This document shows, in pieces, positions 43,411-50,865 of a stretch of 64,000 nucleotides of DNA; the first letter of the stretch is position 1; each line of letters begins with the position of its first letter. Where the stretch lies: the NCBI GenBank assembly GCA_019115125.1, contig DXEG01000003.1:30907-94906 (forward strand), in the 5' to 3' direction. Position numbers and translations under genes: made by a program. This DNA comes from Candidatus Blautia faecipullorum (lineage in GTDB: Bacteria > Bacillota > Clostridia > Lachnospirales > Lachnospiraceae). The notes below the pieces were generated by a model. That model was not told the origin of the DNA. It did no database searches and saw only the letters and a program-made list of their open reading frames with translations.

Positions 43411-46023
43411 ATGTTGACATACCAGGTAGAAAGTTTACCAGATTTGACTCTTAGCAAATACCAGGTTTTTGAAGATTCAGGAGTTAAGGGAATGGTAGAC
43501 GCTCAAACAAAGTTCATTCGTCAGCTTTATCAAGCATCCCTTTTAGGAAACGTAAGTGTCCATTTCTTGTTTGATTATGATCCGGAACGATCCAGAGGTA
43601 AAAAAATAAGAATTCGGATGATATTTTCAAGTAAAACAGAAGATTCAGAATTTGAGGAAAAATTGAGGAAAATTATTAGAGCATCCAGTATAGCTCAATA
43701 TTTTTCTCTTAATGAGTTTTTTGATTGTAATGATGATGCAGAATATACACATATGTGTATTATGCGTAAAAAGGAACGTTTTTTACAAACAGTTGTCAAT
43801 GGGCAAGAGGCCTATTTTTACGTTGTTCCAAACTGGAAAGTAAAGGATAATTGCAGACTTTATAATATTTTTAAACTGATGGAGTCTTTTGAGAAAAAAT
43901 GTTGCTATAGAGTGGATCTTTTTACAGAAAAGGAATTAGAGGAAGAAATCCATGGGTCATTTAGAAATCCTCTTACTTATTTGAGAAATATATCCAGACA
44001 GGATAATGGAGTAGGGGTAAGTGAAAGTTCGAGGATACATAGAGAAAAAAAGGATCCTAATGCAGATGAGGTTTTAAAACAGTATGAAGATTGGTTAAAA
44101 GCGATAGATACATCTCCTAGTTTTTTATGTAGAGTATGTTCTTTTACAACAGATGATGAACAATACAGTAAGTTACTGGTTGATTCAGCGCTTTCAGAAT
44201 GTTTAGAGGTAGGTAATAGTGAACTAACAGTTAAAGAGGGCAAGTTTACAGAGTGGGAATTGTTAAATGTTATTCCTGAGAGGAAGGATTCATGCCGCAA
44301 ACAGGCTCCAGATTCTATGAAGAGATGGCCAATTACATTTACATTGGACGAGGCGGCGGCGTTTTCGCGTTTTCCGGTATTATATGATGGAGAAAATGTT
44401 GAATTGGCGAAGGAAACATCCGCTGTTCAGAAAAACTGCGGGATTGTATTAGGAACAGATTTAAATAATTATCCGGTTAAGATTCCTTTAGGAATGTTTT
44501 CAAAGCATATGTTTGTGTGCGGGGTTCCGGGAGCAGGTAAAACCAATACAATGCTGCATATAGCAGACAAACTCTGGAATTTTGAAATGAAAAATGAAAA
44601 TGGGGAAATGGAAAAAGTACATATTCCATTTTTGGTATTAGAACCTGCAAAACGTGAATATAGAGAACTTGCACTATTTAATATACCGGAGCTTATTATA
44701 TTTTCACCTTCGGCTTGTACAGATTTTCCGTTGAAAATTAATCCGTTTGAATTCCCGAAAGGATTAACATTGTCAGAGCATATAAGCAAACTATGTCAAG
44801 TGTTTGAAGGAGCGTTTCCAATACCTGCGCCAACACCGTTCATTTTAGATAGAGCAATACAGGCAGTATATGAAAAACATGGTTGGCATGTAAAAGATAT
44901 TAATATGAATGATAAGCCATATCCTACAATGTCTGAACTCTATCAGCAATTTACCGTGGAATTAGAAAACACAAATTATGATGGTGAGATGAAAGGAAAT
45001 ATTCGTTCTGTGCTTGAAATGCGGATAGGAAGTTTACTTAGACGTGAAATGAAAGAAATGTTTGATGTTTCCAGATCGACACTCTTACCAGAGGAATGGT
45101 TGAAATTTCCAGTAATCATTGAACTGGAAGCATTAGGAGAAGGAGTGGCGAATTTTGTAACATTGTTGCTGTGTACATTGATTAGAGAGACATTAAAAGT
45201 AGATCCAATAGGAGATAAATCAAAAGCAATCCGTCATGTAATATTTATTGAGGAGGCACATAACCTGATTGCGCCAGAGATCCCAACGGATAGACCGGAA
45301 GATTCCAATCCGAAGATTGCGGCAACTGCGTTTATCGTAAAGATGTTAGCTGAAGTGCGCGCTTTAAGAGAAGGTATTATCATTGCAGATCAGCTTCCTT
45401 CGGCTATGGCTGCTGAAGTTATAAAGAATACAAATATTAAGCTGGTACATCGTTTGACGGCACAGGATGACCGACAATTGGTGGGGAGTACAATGTCTGC
45501 AAGTTCTCTCCAATTAGAAAACATGGCTATATATGCGCAGGGATATGCTCTTTTAGCCTATGAAGACCTGCTGCGGCCATTTGAAATGAAAGTGGAAAAG
45601 GTTGCGGAACATGGAGAGAATACACCGTCAGACCATCGGTTATATGAATTGATGATGGAGGAAGAAAGGCATCCTGCTTATGTTGAATTATGTAGAAAAA
45701 GAGAACGGGAAAAATGGGAAAGAATAAAAACAGAGGTGCAGGTTTTGGCTGAAAAATATTGTAAGCTTACAAAACAATTAGAGAATATGAATTTTGATAA
45801 TCTTAAATTTGCAAAACTGGAGAAATATATCGATACCGGACAGAAAAACCTGGTAGAGATAAATGCCTATAAAAGCTATTTTTATGCGAATGTGTCGAGT
45901 TTGTCTGAGCAGTTCGTTACAAAAGAGAGAAAAGAGAAACTTCTGGCGGTGATTGGAAAATTAGGAGCAGGATATAAAAAAATGTTAGAAAGCAAAGTCC
46001 TTTTGTGGGTAAAAGAAGATTGA
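43411..46023 (+). CDS. HerA/VirB4-like ATPase of unknown system
   Basis: 870 residues. About 350 N-terminal residues match nothing I know; they hold LPDLTLSKYQVFEDSGVKG and several basic clusters. The ATPase domain follows with Walker A GVPGAGKT (371-378, Lys377), Walker B VIFIEEAHNLI (Glu614, Glu615) and downstream DQLPSAMAAEVIKNTNIKLVHRL and QGYALLAY segments typical of HerA/DUF87 motors and conjugation-type ATPases. About 130 helical residues close the protein. Such hexameric motors move DNA or proteins, and HerA types also occur in defence systems. AT-rich coding, unlike its neighbours outside the island, points to transfer. It is first in the island operon; the ribosome site is weak (AAAGG about 18 nt upstream). 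Confidence 0.8.
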   Translation: MLTYQVESLPDLTLSKYQVFEDSGVKGMVDAQTKFIRQLYQASLLGNVSVHFLFDYDPERSRGKKIRIRMIFSSKTEDSEFEEKLRKIIRASSIAQYFSLNEFFDCNDDAEYTHMCIMRKKERFLQTVVNGQEAYFYVVPNWKVKDNCRLYNIFKLMESFEKKCCYRVDLFTEKELEEEIHGSFRNPLTYLRNISRQDNGVGVSESSRIHREKKDPNADEVLKQYEDWLKAIDTSPSFLCRVCSFTTDDEQYSKLLVDSALSECLEVGNSELTVKEGKFTEWELLNVIPERKDSCRKQAPDSMKRWPITFTLDEAAAFSRFPVLYDGENVELAKETSAVQKNCGIVLGTDLNNYPVKIPLGMFSKHMFVCGVPGAGKTNTMLHIADKLWNFEMKNENGEMEKVHIPFLVLEPAKREYRELALFNIPELIIFSPSACTDFPLKINPFEFPKGLTLSEHISKLCQVFEGAFPIPAPTPFILDRAIQAVYEKHGWHVKDINMNDKPYPTMSELYQQFTVELENTNYDGEMKGNIRSVLEMRIGSLLRREMKEMFDVSRSTLLPEEWLKFPVIIELEALGEGVANFVTLLLCTLIRETLKVDPIGDKSKAIRHVIFIEEAHNLIAPEIPTDRPEDSNPKIAATAFIVKMLAEVRALREGIIIADQLPSAMAAEVIKNTNIKLVHRLTAQDDRQLVGSTMSASSLQLENMAIYAQGYALLAYEDLLRPFEMKVEKVAEHGENTPSDHRLYELMMEEERHPAYVELCRKREREKWERIKTEVQVLAEKYCKLTKQLENMNFDNLKFAKLEKYIDTGQKNLVEINAYKSYFYANVSSLSEQFVTKERKEKLLAVIGKLGAGYKKMLESKVLLWVKED

Positions 46024-46081
46024 ATTTAAAAAGAGATTGTTTATGCAAAGATAAGATTAAAGAATAATTATTAAGAAAAAG

Positions 46082-46117
46082 CTCAGGAAAAACATTTTCA
46101 TAATGTTTTGTACTTGA
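46082..46117 (+). other. Hairpin between ATPase and coiled-coil gene
   Basis: AAAACATT (46089-46096), loop TTCAT, AATGTTTT (46102-46109), with weak outer pairing. It could attenuate the operon or protect the upstream message. Confidence 0.4.
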
Positions 46118-46143
46118 GTGAAGCGAAAGGAATGAGGATAACA

Positions 46144-46629
46144 ATGGCAAAATTTTCTATCGAAAAAAATTCTAGCAGAATCAATGAGCTGAGACAAGAA
46201 GTAGAAAGCAAAAAAGAAATGGCTGAGAACCTTAAAGCCACAAAGGAAGAGTTAGTGGCAGCAAGATCGGAGATTGAGGGATCGGAAGTATCAGATGAGG
46301 CAAAGGAGGCAGTTGCCCAGTCTTTGGAATTGAGACGAGAACAGATCTCGGAACAGGCGCAGGAAGTTGGAGATGAGATCGGTAACAGTTTAAGTGAACT
46401 GGAAGAGATGATGCAGGAGGTTCAAACGGTAGAAGAAAGTAATAAAGTACAGCAGAAAAATATAGAAAATAAGATGGCTATATTAGAAAAAATTGGTTAT
46501 GGAGGTCTGCTGGAAAATGGTTTGGATATACTGCAAAATGAGAGCGAACAAATCGAAGAATTAAAAAATGCAATTATAGAAGCTCGTAAAAGTGCAGAAG
46601 AAGCTGTACATATGGCAGGGCAGATATGA
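46144..46629 (+). CDS. Helical/coiled-coil N-terminal half of a putative metallopeptidase effector
   Basis: 161 residues from ATG 46144 (GAGG 6 nt upstream) to TGA 46627. Nearly all heptad-rich helix (ELRQEVESKKEMAENLKATKEEL...), no signal peptide or membrane segment. The same frame stays open for another 241 codons after this single TGA, into a domain with an HExxH motif, so the original gene almost surely ran from 46144 to 47352. The half encoded here resembles the helical delivery or dimerisation region of large secreted effectors, but no named family was recognised. Confidence 0.65.
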   Translation: MAKFSIEKNSSRINELRQEVESKKEMAENLKATKEELVAARSEIEGSEVSDEAKEAVAQSLELRREQISEQAQEVGDEIGNSLSELEEMMQEVQTVEESNKVQQKNIENKMAILEKIGYGGLLENGLDILQNESEQIEELKNAIIEARKSAEEAVHMAGQI

Positions 46630-47352
46630 AGGAATTCTGCGGAAGCAGCAGAGAAAAAAAGGCTGGAACAGTACATATCAGAAATTCTGCCGGAGAAAAG
46701 ACTTGCGGAAATCACCAACAATTATAAAAATTCTATCGACAGTATAAAAGATAGAATTAGCGAATTTGTCGGTGCTTTGTCTGTAGAAGAAACACAATTG
46801 TTTTTGAATAAAGAGGGACGGGTGGTTATGCAGACACCCCATTATAATCCGACTCAAAATGCAATTTTCATGGATGAGAGAGTTGACAATTATGAGTATA
46901 CAGAGACCTGGAAACATGAGGTAGGGCATTTTGTAGATCATCAGATGGGGTGGCCTTCACATGGGAGTCAATTTGAAAACGCGATAGAAATGGATATGGA
47001 AAGCTTCGATCAAAATGGAGGAAGAGAGAAGCTGAGTGATATGATGAAGGAGCTTGAAAATTCAGACGTCATTGACAGCAGGCATGTATCAGATATATTT
47101 TCAGGATTGTTTTATAATAAAAGAGATATGCGGATGACGATAGAAAAAATATATTATGAGCAGGGCGCTGCATTTTATGGACATAAAGATTCCTATTGGA
47201 ATGGGACTGCGGGTCCTCAGAAAGCGGTAGAAGGCGAGATATTTGCAAATTTATTTGCAATATACACGGAAAATAATAAAGAGATAGTAGGATTTATTGA
47301 AAAATGGTTCCCGAGACTAACAGATAAATTTAAATGGATTCTAGAAAACTAA
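46630..47352 (+). pseudogene. Zincin-type metallopeptidase domain, in frame after the TGA
   Basis: In-frame continuation of the preceding reading frame with no ATG, GTG or TTG before TTG 46777, so it has no obvious start of its own. It holds the zinc motif His258-Glu-Val-Gly-His262 (numbering from 46144; WKHEVGHFVDH) and a downstream EGEIFANLFAIY helix whose Glu could be the third ligand. The fold resembles short zincin domains found in toxins and phage head proteins. Possible explanations are a nonsense mutation (CGA Arg to TGA fits the context), stop read-through, or two truncated products. Selenocysteine is unlikely. Confidence 0.6.
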
Positions 47353-47367
47353 TGCAGGAGGCAATGT

Positions 47368-47583
47368 ATGGAAAATAAGGAGTTTAATAAGTTGGTCAGA
47401 GTTTTAAATGTCAGGTATAGGGATATTTTTGGTAGTATTCCGTGTATTACAGATTATTCCTGCACAAGAGAGGAATACCTGAATGCAATGCAAAGCGCAG
47501 TGGAAAAAAGAATTCCGATATCTTCATTGCTCGTGGAATATCAGGAAAAAGCCAATTATAAGGGTGAGTTTAGAGTGGTATAA
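47368..47583 (+). CDS. Small hypothetical island protein (71 aa)
   Basis: 71 residues, ATG 47368 with AGGAGG upstream. It lies directly after the metallopeptidase frame and 2 nt before the Lgt-like gene. No signal peptide; a mixed helical sequence (MENKEFNKLVRVLNVRYRD...). I do not recognise it. Size and place would suit an immunity protein or chaperone for the preceding effector, which is inference only. Confidence 0.7.
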   Translation: MENKEFNKLVRVLNVRYRDIFGSIPCITDYSCTREEYLNAMQSAVEKRIPISSLLVEYQEKANYKGEFRVV

Positions 47584-47585
47584 TC

Positions 47586-48359
47586 ATGTATCCCTATTTA
47601 TATAATTTTGGTTCTAAAATCCCAACATATGTAGTTATGGCTGGTATGGGATTAATGGCTTCTTCTTTTTTGGCAGGCTATCTTTTATATGAGAAATCAT
47701 TGGTAGGTAAGTACAGCACTGGAATGTTGTGTGCATTGCCAGGAGTGGTGCTTGGCGGAAAAATGTTGGGTATATTGAGCATATGTTTCAGATATCTGTA
47801 TCAGATTGGGGAATTTCGGTTGAAGGAAAGTGTTGAGCAGGCTGGAATTGTATTCTACGGAGGATTGCTTGGCTATATATTGTGCAGTTATATGATATGT
47901 AAAATCAGAAAACAAGATTTTGCTGTATACAGTACGTTAATAGCAATTGGAGCTCCTCTATTTCATTTTTTTGGCAGAATTGGGTGTTTTCTGGGCGGCT
48001 GCTGCTACGGTATTGAAAGCGAGACACCAATAGCCTTTGCGTATAAAGTGATAGATCAACAGAAAGTGGTGAAGCGTATACCGGTGGCTTTGATTGAAGC
48101 GGCGTTTGAATTAAGTATATTTGGCCTGATTTTTTATCAATATCGAAAAACTGAGAAAAAAGATGCGGTTGGGAAACAGGCAGCTTTTAAAGTTAGTTTT
48201 CTGGAGCAATATTTAATTCTATATGCCATGTTTCGTTTGATTATTGAAGTATGGCGCGGGGATGAAATAAGAGGTGTTTTTTGGGGAATATCATTTTCTC
48301 AAATCATCAGTATTGGGATTCTTGCGGTTATAATTCTTCAAAAAAGAAAAATGCTATAA
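47586..48359 (+). CDS. Prolipoprotein diacylglyceryl transferase (Lgt)-like membrane protein
   Basis: 257 residues with six or seven membrane helices. The central motif HFFGRIGCFLGGCCYG corresponds to the Lgt signature region (GRIGNF.N.E in housekeeping Lgt) in its Cys-rich variant; the C-terminal MFRLIIEVWRGD also matches the family. Lgt moves diacylglycerol from phosphatidylglycerol to the lipobox Cys. The replacement of the usual Asn by Cys and the location in an island suggest a paralogue with a special substrate. It starts 2 nt after the 71-aa gene. Confidence 0.75.
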   Translation: MYPYLYNFGSKIPTYVVMAGMGLMASSFLAGYLLYEKSLVGKYSTGMLCALPGVVLGGKMLGILSICFRYLYQIGEFRLKESVEQAGIVFYGGLLGYILCSYMICKIRKQDFAVYSTLIAIGAPLFHFFGRIGCFLGGCCYGIESETPIAFAYKVIDQQKVVKRIPVALIEAAFELSIFGLIFYQYRKTEKKDAVGKQAAFKVSFLEQYLILYAMFRLIIEVWRGDEIRGVFWGISFSQIISIGILAVIILQKRKML

Positions 48360-48404
48360 GTGTGTGTGATTATTAAGATGGGTTTAGGAAGGAGAAAATT
48401 GAAA

Positions 48405-50219
48405 ATGGAAAATACGATTAAGGGAATACTGGGTGGAGCATGGTTTGGCATAATAGGCAGTCCTTTTCTTGCAATAGTAGCTTGTAGTACAGGAATAGAG
48501 CTTGGTATGAGGTCGTCGCTTGTCTTCGCAGTATGTATTGGCGCTATTATCGGCGGAGGCATTGGTTATCTTGAAGATTTAGAAATAAAAAAGAAAAGAG
48601 TAATAGCTAAAGAAAATGAAAGAAAAGCAAAATTGAATGCCAGATTTTTGACATGGCAGAAAAATTTATTGGATCACTTTGGGGCAATTACAAAAAAAGT
48701 GTATACATGTAGCGGGGATTTTTCAACTGCAGATATGTACGCGCCGATATGGGAGTTGGAGAAAGTACAGACTGAAGAACGTCATCGTTATGAAAAGGCA
48801 TTTTCTGAAGCGCTTACAAATCATATAAATGAATTAAGACGTTTTATTGATAATAATATCTCCAGACCAGGTTATTATGGCGTGCGGTTGGTGTTAAATG
48901 CTTTAAAATGTTTGCGTGAGGCTTATAAGGGTGAAGAGAGATTTAATAAGGCAGTTGATATATTGACAGAGCTTTGTGAGAATATTGATAAACAAACATA
49001 TTGTATTAATTATCAACAGTATGGAGATTGTACGCTGAAAGTGACGGAAGATGGATATCAAATAAAAGAAAGACTTTGCGAATTAGAAAAAAAATTAGTG
49101 TCAATTGGTATCAGTATAAGTAATGCTGGAGATTTTTATGAATATCTAAGCTCTGATCTGCCAAATTGGACTAATTATGCAGCAGAGGTGATGTGGTGTA
49201 GGGCTTGTGAAAAACCGTTTGATAGAGAAAAATTCGATACAGCAGGGGTACTTTTTGGATGTTATATAAATAAACATATAATAAATGGAAGTAAAGTAAT
49301 ATATACAACGGTTCTAAAAGTGCAAGCTGACGGGAAAGATAAAGTGGTGTTTATAGAAGGAGTTCATGTAGAACGGATTCTGGCGCTAGTTTATGCCAAC
49401 AATCTGGTTGGTGGGAAAAGCTTGGTAAATCAGCAGAAAAAGCTTATTCTAGAGTGGGTTGATAATGCAATATTTTTAAAAAATGAGCAGGGTGCTTTTC
49501 TACTTGCATCTGGGTTAGCATGGATGGGATTTTTTGAACTGGAGAGAGATGTATTAAGAAGATTATTTGAGAAAAAGGTTAGTTTTGAAATGGAATATCA
49601 GGATAGACTTAATTTTCTTGAATGCGGCGGATCGACAAATATTAAAATATATGATATCGAAAAAATGGATGGCTTTTTGTTCGACAGCTCTTCGATAGAA
49701 TGGAATGTAGATGCATTTGATCTGTTTTTCAGAAAACTGGAGATGGCACATAAAAATCTAGAATACTCCTTGGCAATCGCAAAATGGACAAAGACATTAC
49801 CGTTGTCTAGTGGACAGAGAATATCTCAAGAACAAATTGAGTATGCTTTTGCAGAATTAGTGAAGGATTTTGACGGTGAGGTTGTAATGAAGAAAGAGGA
49901 TGCAAGAGCACTCAACCTCGTAAACGTACACTATAAAGATTCTTACATATTTAACTTTAGAAGTGAAAGAAACCGTTGTGTTAGTATGCTTTTCTCAAGT
50001 GAGAAATATGGAAGAAACTTGAATTTAACCATCATTACAATGTTTACTCCAGAAAAAGGAATTGAGATTGCTCAGCTTAAAAAATATGCTTTGGCTATAA
50101 AAGACAATATTTATGTTCAAAGCTTCAAAGAATCTATTCTTCAGGTTATTGATGAGGTGACAAAGGAAAGACAGGTTATTTATGATGAAGGAGGGATACA
50201 GGGGAAGGTGATTAGTTGA
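48405..50219 (+). CDS. Large membrane-anchored protein of unknown family
   Basis: 604 residues from ATG 48405, with AGGAAGGAG about 10 nt upstream. Two N-terminal membrane helices (ILGGAWFGIIGSPFLAIVA and SSLVFAVCIGAIIGGGIGY), a charged helical stretch (EIKKKRVIAKENERKAKLNARF), then about 500 soluble residues without a motif I recognise. The stretch INYQQYGDCTLKVTEDGYQIKERL could be an extended beta region. AT-rich like the rest of the island. Last gene of its operon; an IS3 remnant follows within 35 nt. It may be the membrane base or a sensor of the same system as the HerA-like ATPase. Confidence 0.75.
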   Translation: MENTIKGILGGAWFGIIGSPFLAIVACSTGIELGMRSSLVFAVCIGAIIGGGIGYLEDLEIKKKRVIAKENERKAKLNARFLTWQKNLLDHFGAITKKVYTCSGDFSTADMYAPIWELEKVQTEERHRYEKAFSEALTNHINELRRFIDNNISRPGYYGVRLVLNALKCLREAYKGEERFNKAVDILTELCENIDKQTYCINYQQYGDCTLKVTEDGYQIKERLCELEKKLVSIGISISNAGDFYEYLSSDLPNWTNYAAEVMWCRACEKPFDREKFDTAGVLFGCYINKHIINGSKVIYTTVLKVQADGKDKVVFIEGVHVERILALVYANNLVGGKSLVNQQKKLILEWVDNAIFLKNEQGAFLLASGLAWMGFFELERDVLRRLFEKKVSFEMEYQDRLNFLECGGSTNIKIYDIEKMDGFLFDSSSIEWNVDAFDLFFRKLEMAHKNLEYSLAIAKWTKTLPLSSGQRISQEQIEYAFAELVKDFDGEVVMKKEDARALNLVNVHYKDSYIFNFRSERNRCVSMLFSSEKYGRNLNLTIITMFTPEKGIEIAQLKKYALAIKDNIYVQSFKESILQVIDEVTKERQVIYDEGGIQGKVIS

Positions 50220-50249
50220 TTATTGAAAAGTAATTGCAAAATAATGATC

Positions 50250-50372
50250 GGACTCCGAAAAAGTTAGACAAAATTGCGGCTGCGCGGCTAAAGAGGATTG
50301 GATCCTGTATTATACAGGATTCAGTCCTTTTAGTCTGTCCTTAATTCGCTTATTAGGATTGAAGAAACAGTG
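50250..50372 (-). mobile_element. IS3-family transposase remnant (C-terminal end and right terminal repeat)
   Basis: On the minus strand 50372-50310 encodes NPNKRIKDRLKGLNPV followed by a stop, which matches the C-terminus of IS3/IS150-type OrfB (NNKRIKxKLKGLSPV). Past the stop, a sequence ending TTGTCTAACTTTTTCGG (near 50254-50270, minus strand) resembles the right terminal repeat of that family. An imperfect hairpin (GGATTGGATCCTGTAT with its partner, 50293-50327) lies between. Nothing upstream of the last 20 codons remains. Confidence 0.6.
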
Positions 50373-50387
50373 GCAGCGTGTTAGAAT
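50359..50387 (+). promoter_or_regulatory. Promoter of the type I toxin
   Basis: TTGAAG (50359-50364), 17 nt, TAGAAT (50382-50387). It overlaps the IS remnant. Confidence 0.65.
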
Positions 50388-50444
50388 AGAAACATGGGAA
50401 ACCATAGAGCCGGGCGGCTTACCCTCTGATATTCGGAGGGGCTA

Positions 50445-50470
50445 ACCCTCCAGACGAAAGAAAGGAGGGT
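50445..50470 (+). promoter_or_regulatory. Hairpin that hides the toxin ribosome site
   Basis: ACCCTCC (50445-50451) pairs exactly with GGAGGGT (50464-50470), which is the Shine-Dalgarno sequence 6 nt ahead of ATG 50477. A second CCCTC (50422-50426) and GGAGGG (50435-50440) upstream can form an alternative hairpin. Confidence 0.65.
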
Positions 50471-50476
50471 GATACA

Positions 50477-50569
50477 ATGGTTACATATTCGGATTTAATC
50501 CAGATAGGTATACTGATTGTTGCCCTTGCTGGTCTTATTTATGAGATTATCAAGGATAAAAGAAAATAG
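50477..50569 (+). CDS. Putative holin-like type I toxin (30 aa)
   Basis: A 30-residue protein, MVTYSDLIQIGILIVALAGL then IYEIIKDKRK, too short for most callers. A single hydrophobic helix followed by a basic tail matches the holin-like toxin family (Hol_Tox, PF16935; TxpA/BsrG-like) common in Firmicutes. Strong promoter, long leader, sequestered Shine-Dalgarno and a downstream region (50568-50700) able to encode an antisense RNA are the hallmarks of type I toxin-antitoxin loci. Toxic action would be membrane damage when overexpressed. Confidence 0.75.
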   Translation: MVTYSDLIQIGILIVALAGLIYEIIKDKRK

Positions 50570-50596
50570 CCGCCACTACTACCAATAGTGACGGCT
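50568..50596. terminator. Hairpin shared by toxin mRNA and putative antisense RNA
   Basis: AGCCGCCACTA (50568-50578) pairs with TAGTGACGGCT (50586-50596, one mismatch). On the minus strand it is followed by ATTTTCTTTT, so it would end an antisense RNA started to its right. Sequence 50600-50660 on the minus strand resembles the toxin leader (CCATAGA...CGGCTTACCC). Confidence 0.55.
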
Positions 50597-50803
50597 GACC
50601 CTTTTCGGAGGGGATAAGTTGTAACTGTTCGGGGTAAGCCGATTCTATGGCTTTCCCTTTTCTATTTTCAATATATCACATCTGGTAGCAGGATTCAAGC
50701 GGATTCCTTAATTTTGAGGAACAGAAAGCTCGAGTTTCAATTGCATCTCAACAAATATGCGTAAGCTCGACGTGACTGGCCCCCACCCGATCTCCCCCGC
50801 CCG

Positions 50804-50832
50804 TTGACACCGCAAAAGCCATTTGTTATGAT
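50804..50832 (+). promoter_or_regulatory. Consensus promoter of the glycerophosphotransferase operon
   Basis: TTGACA (50804-50809), 17 nt, TATGAT (50827-50832). Confidence 0.85.
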
Positions 50833-50865
50833 AATTATATTGGAAATAGAAGGGACTATAATGAG

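Noticed and set aside
46627-46665. Selenocysteine insertion at the in-frame TGA
   Set aside because: A small CTGC-GGAA-GCAG hairpin lies downstream, but no Sec family matches and a Cys-type position is not suggested by context; a nonsense mutation is simpler.
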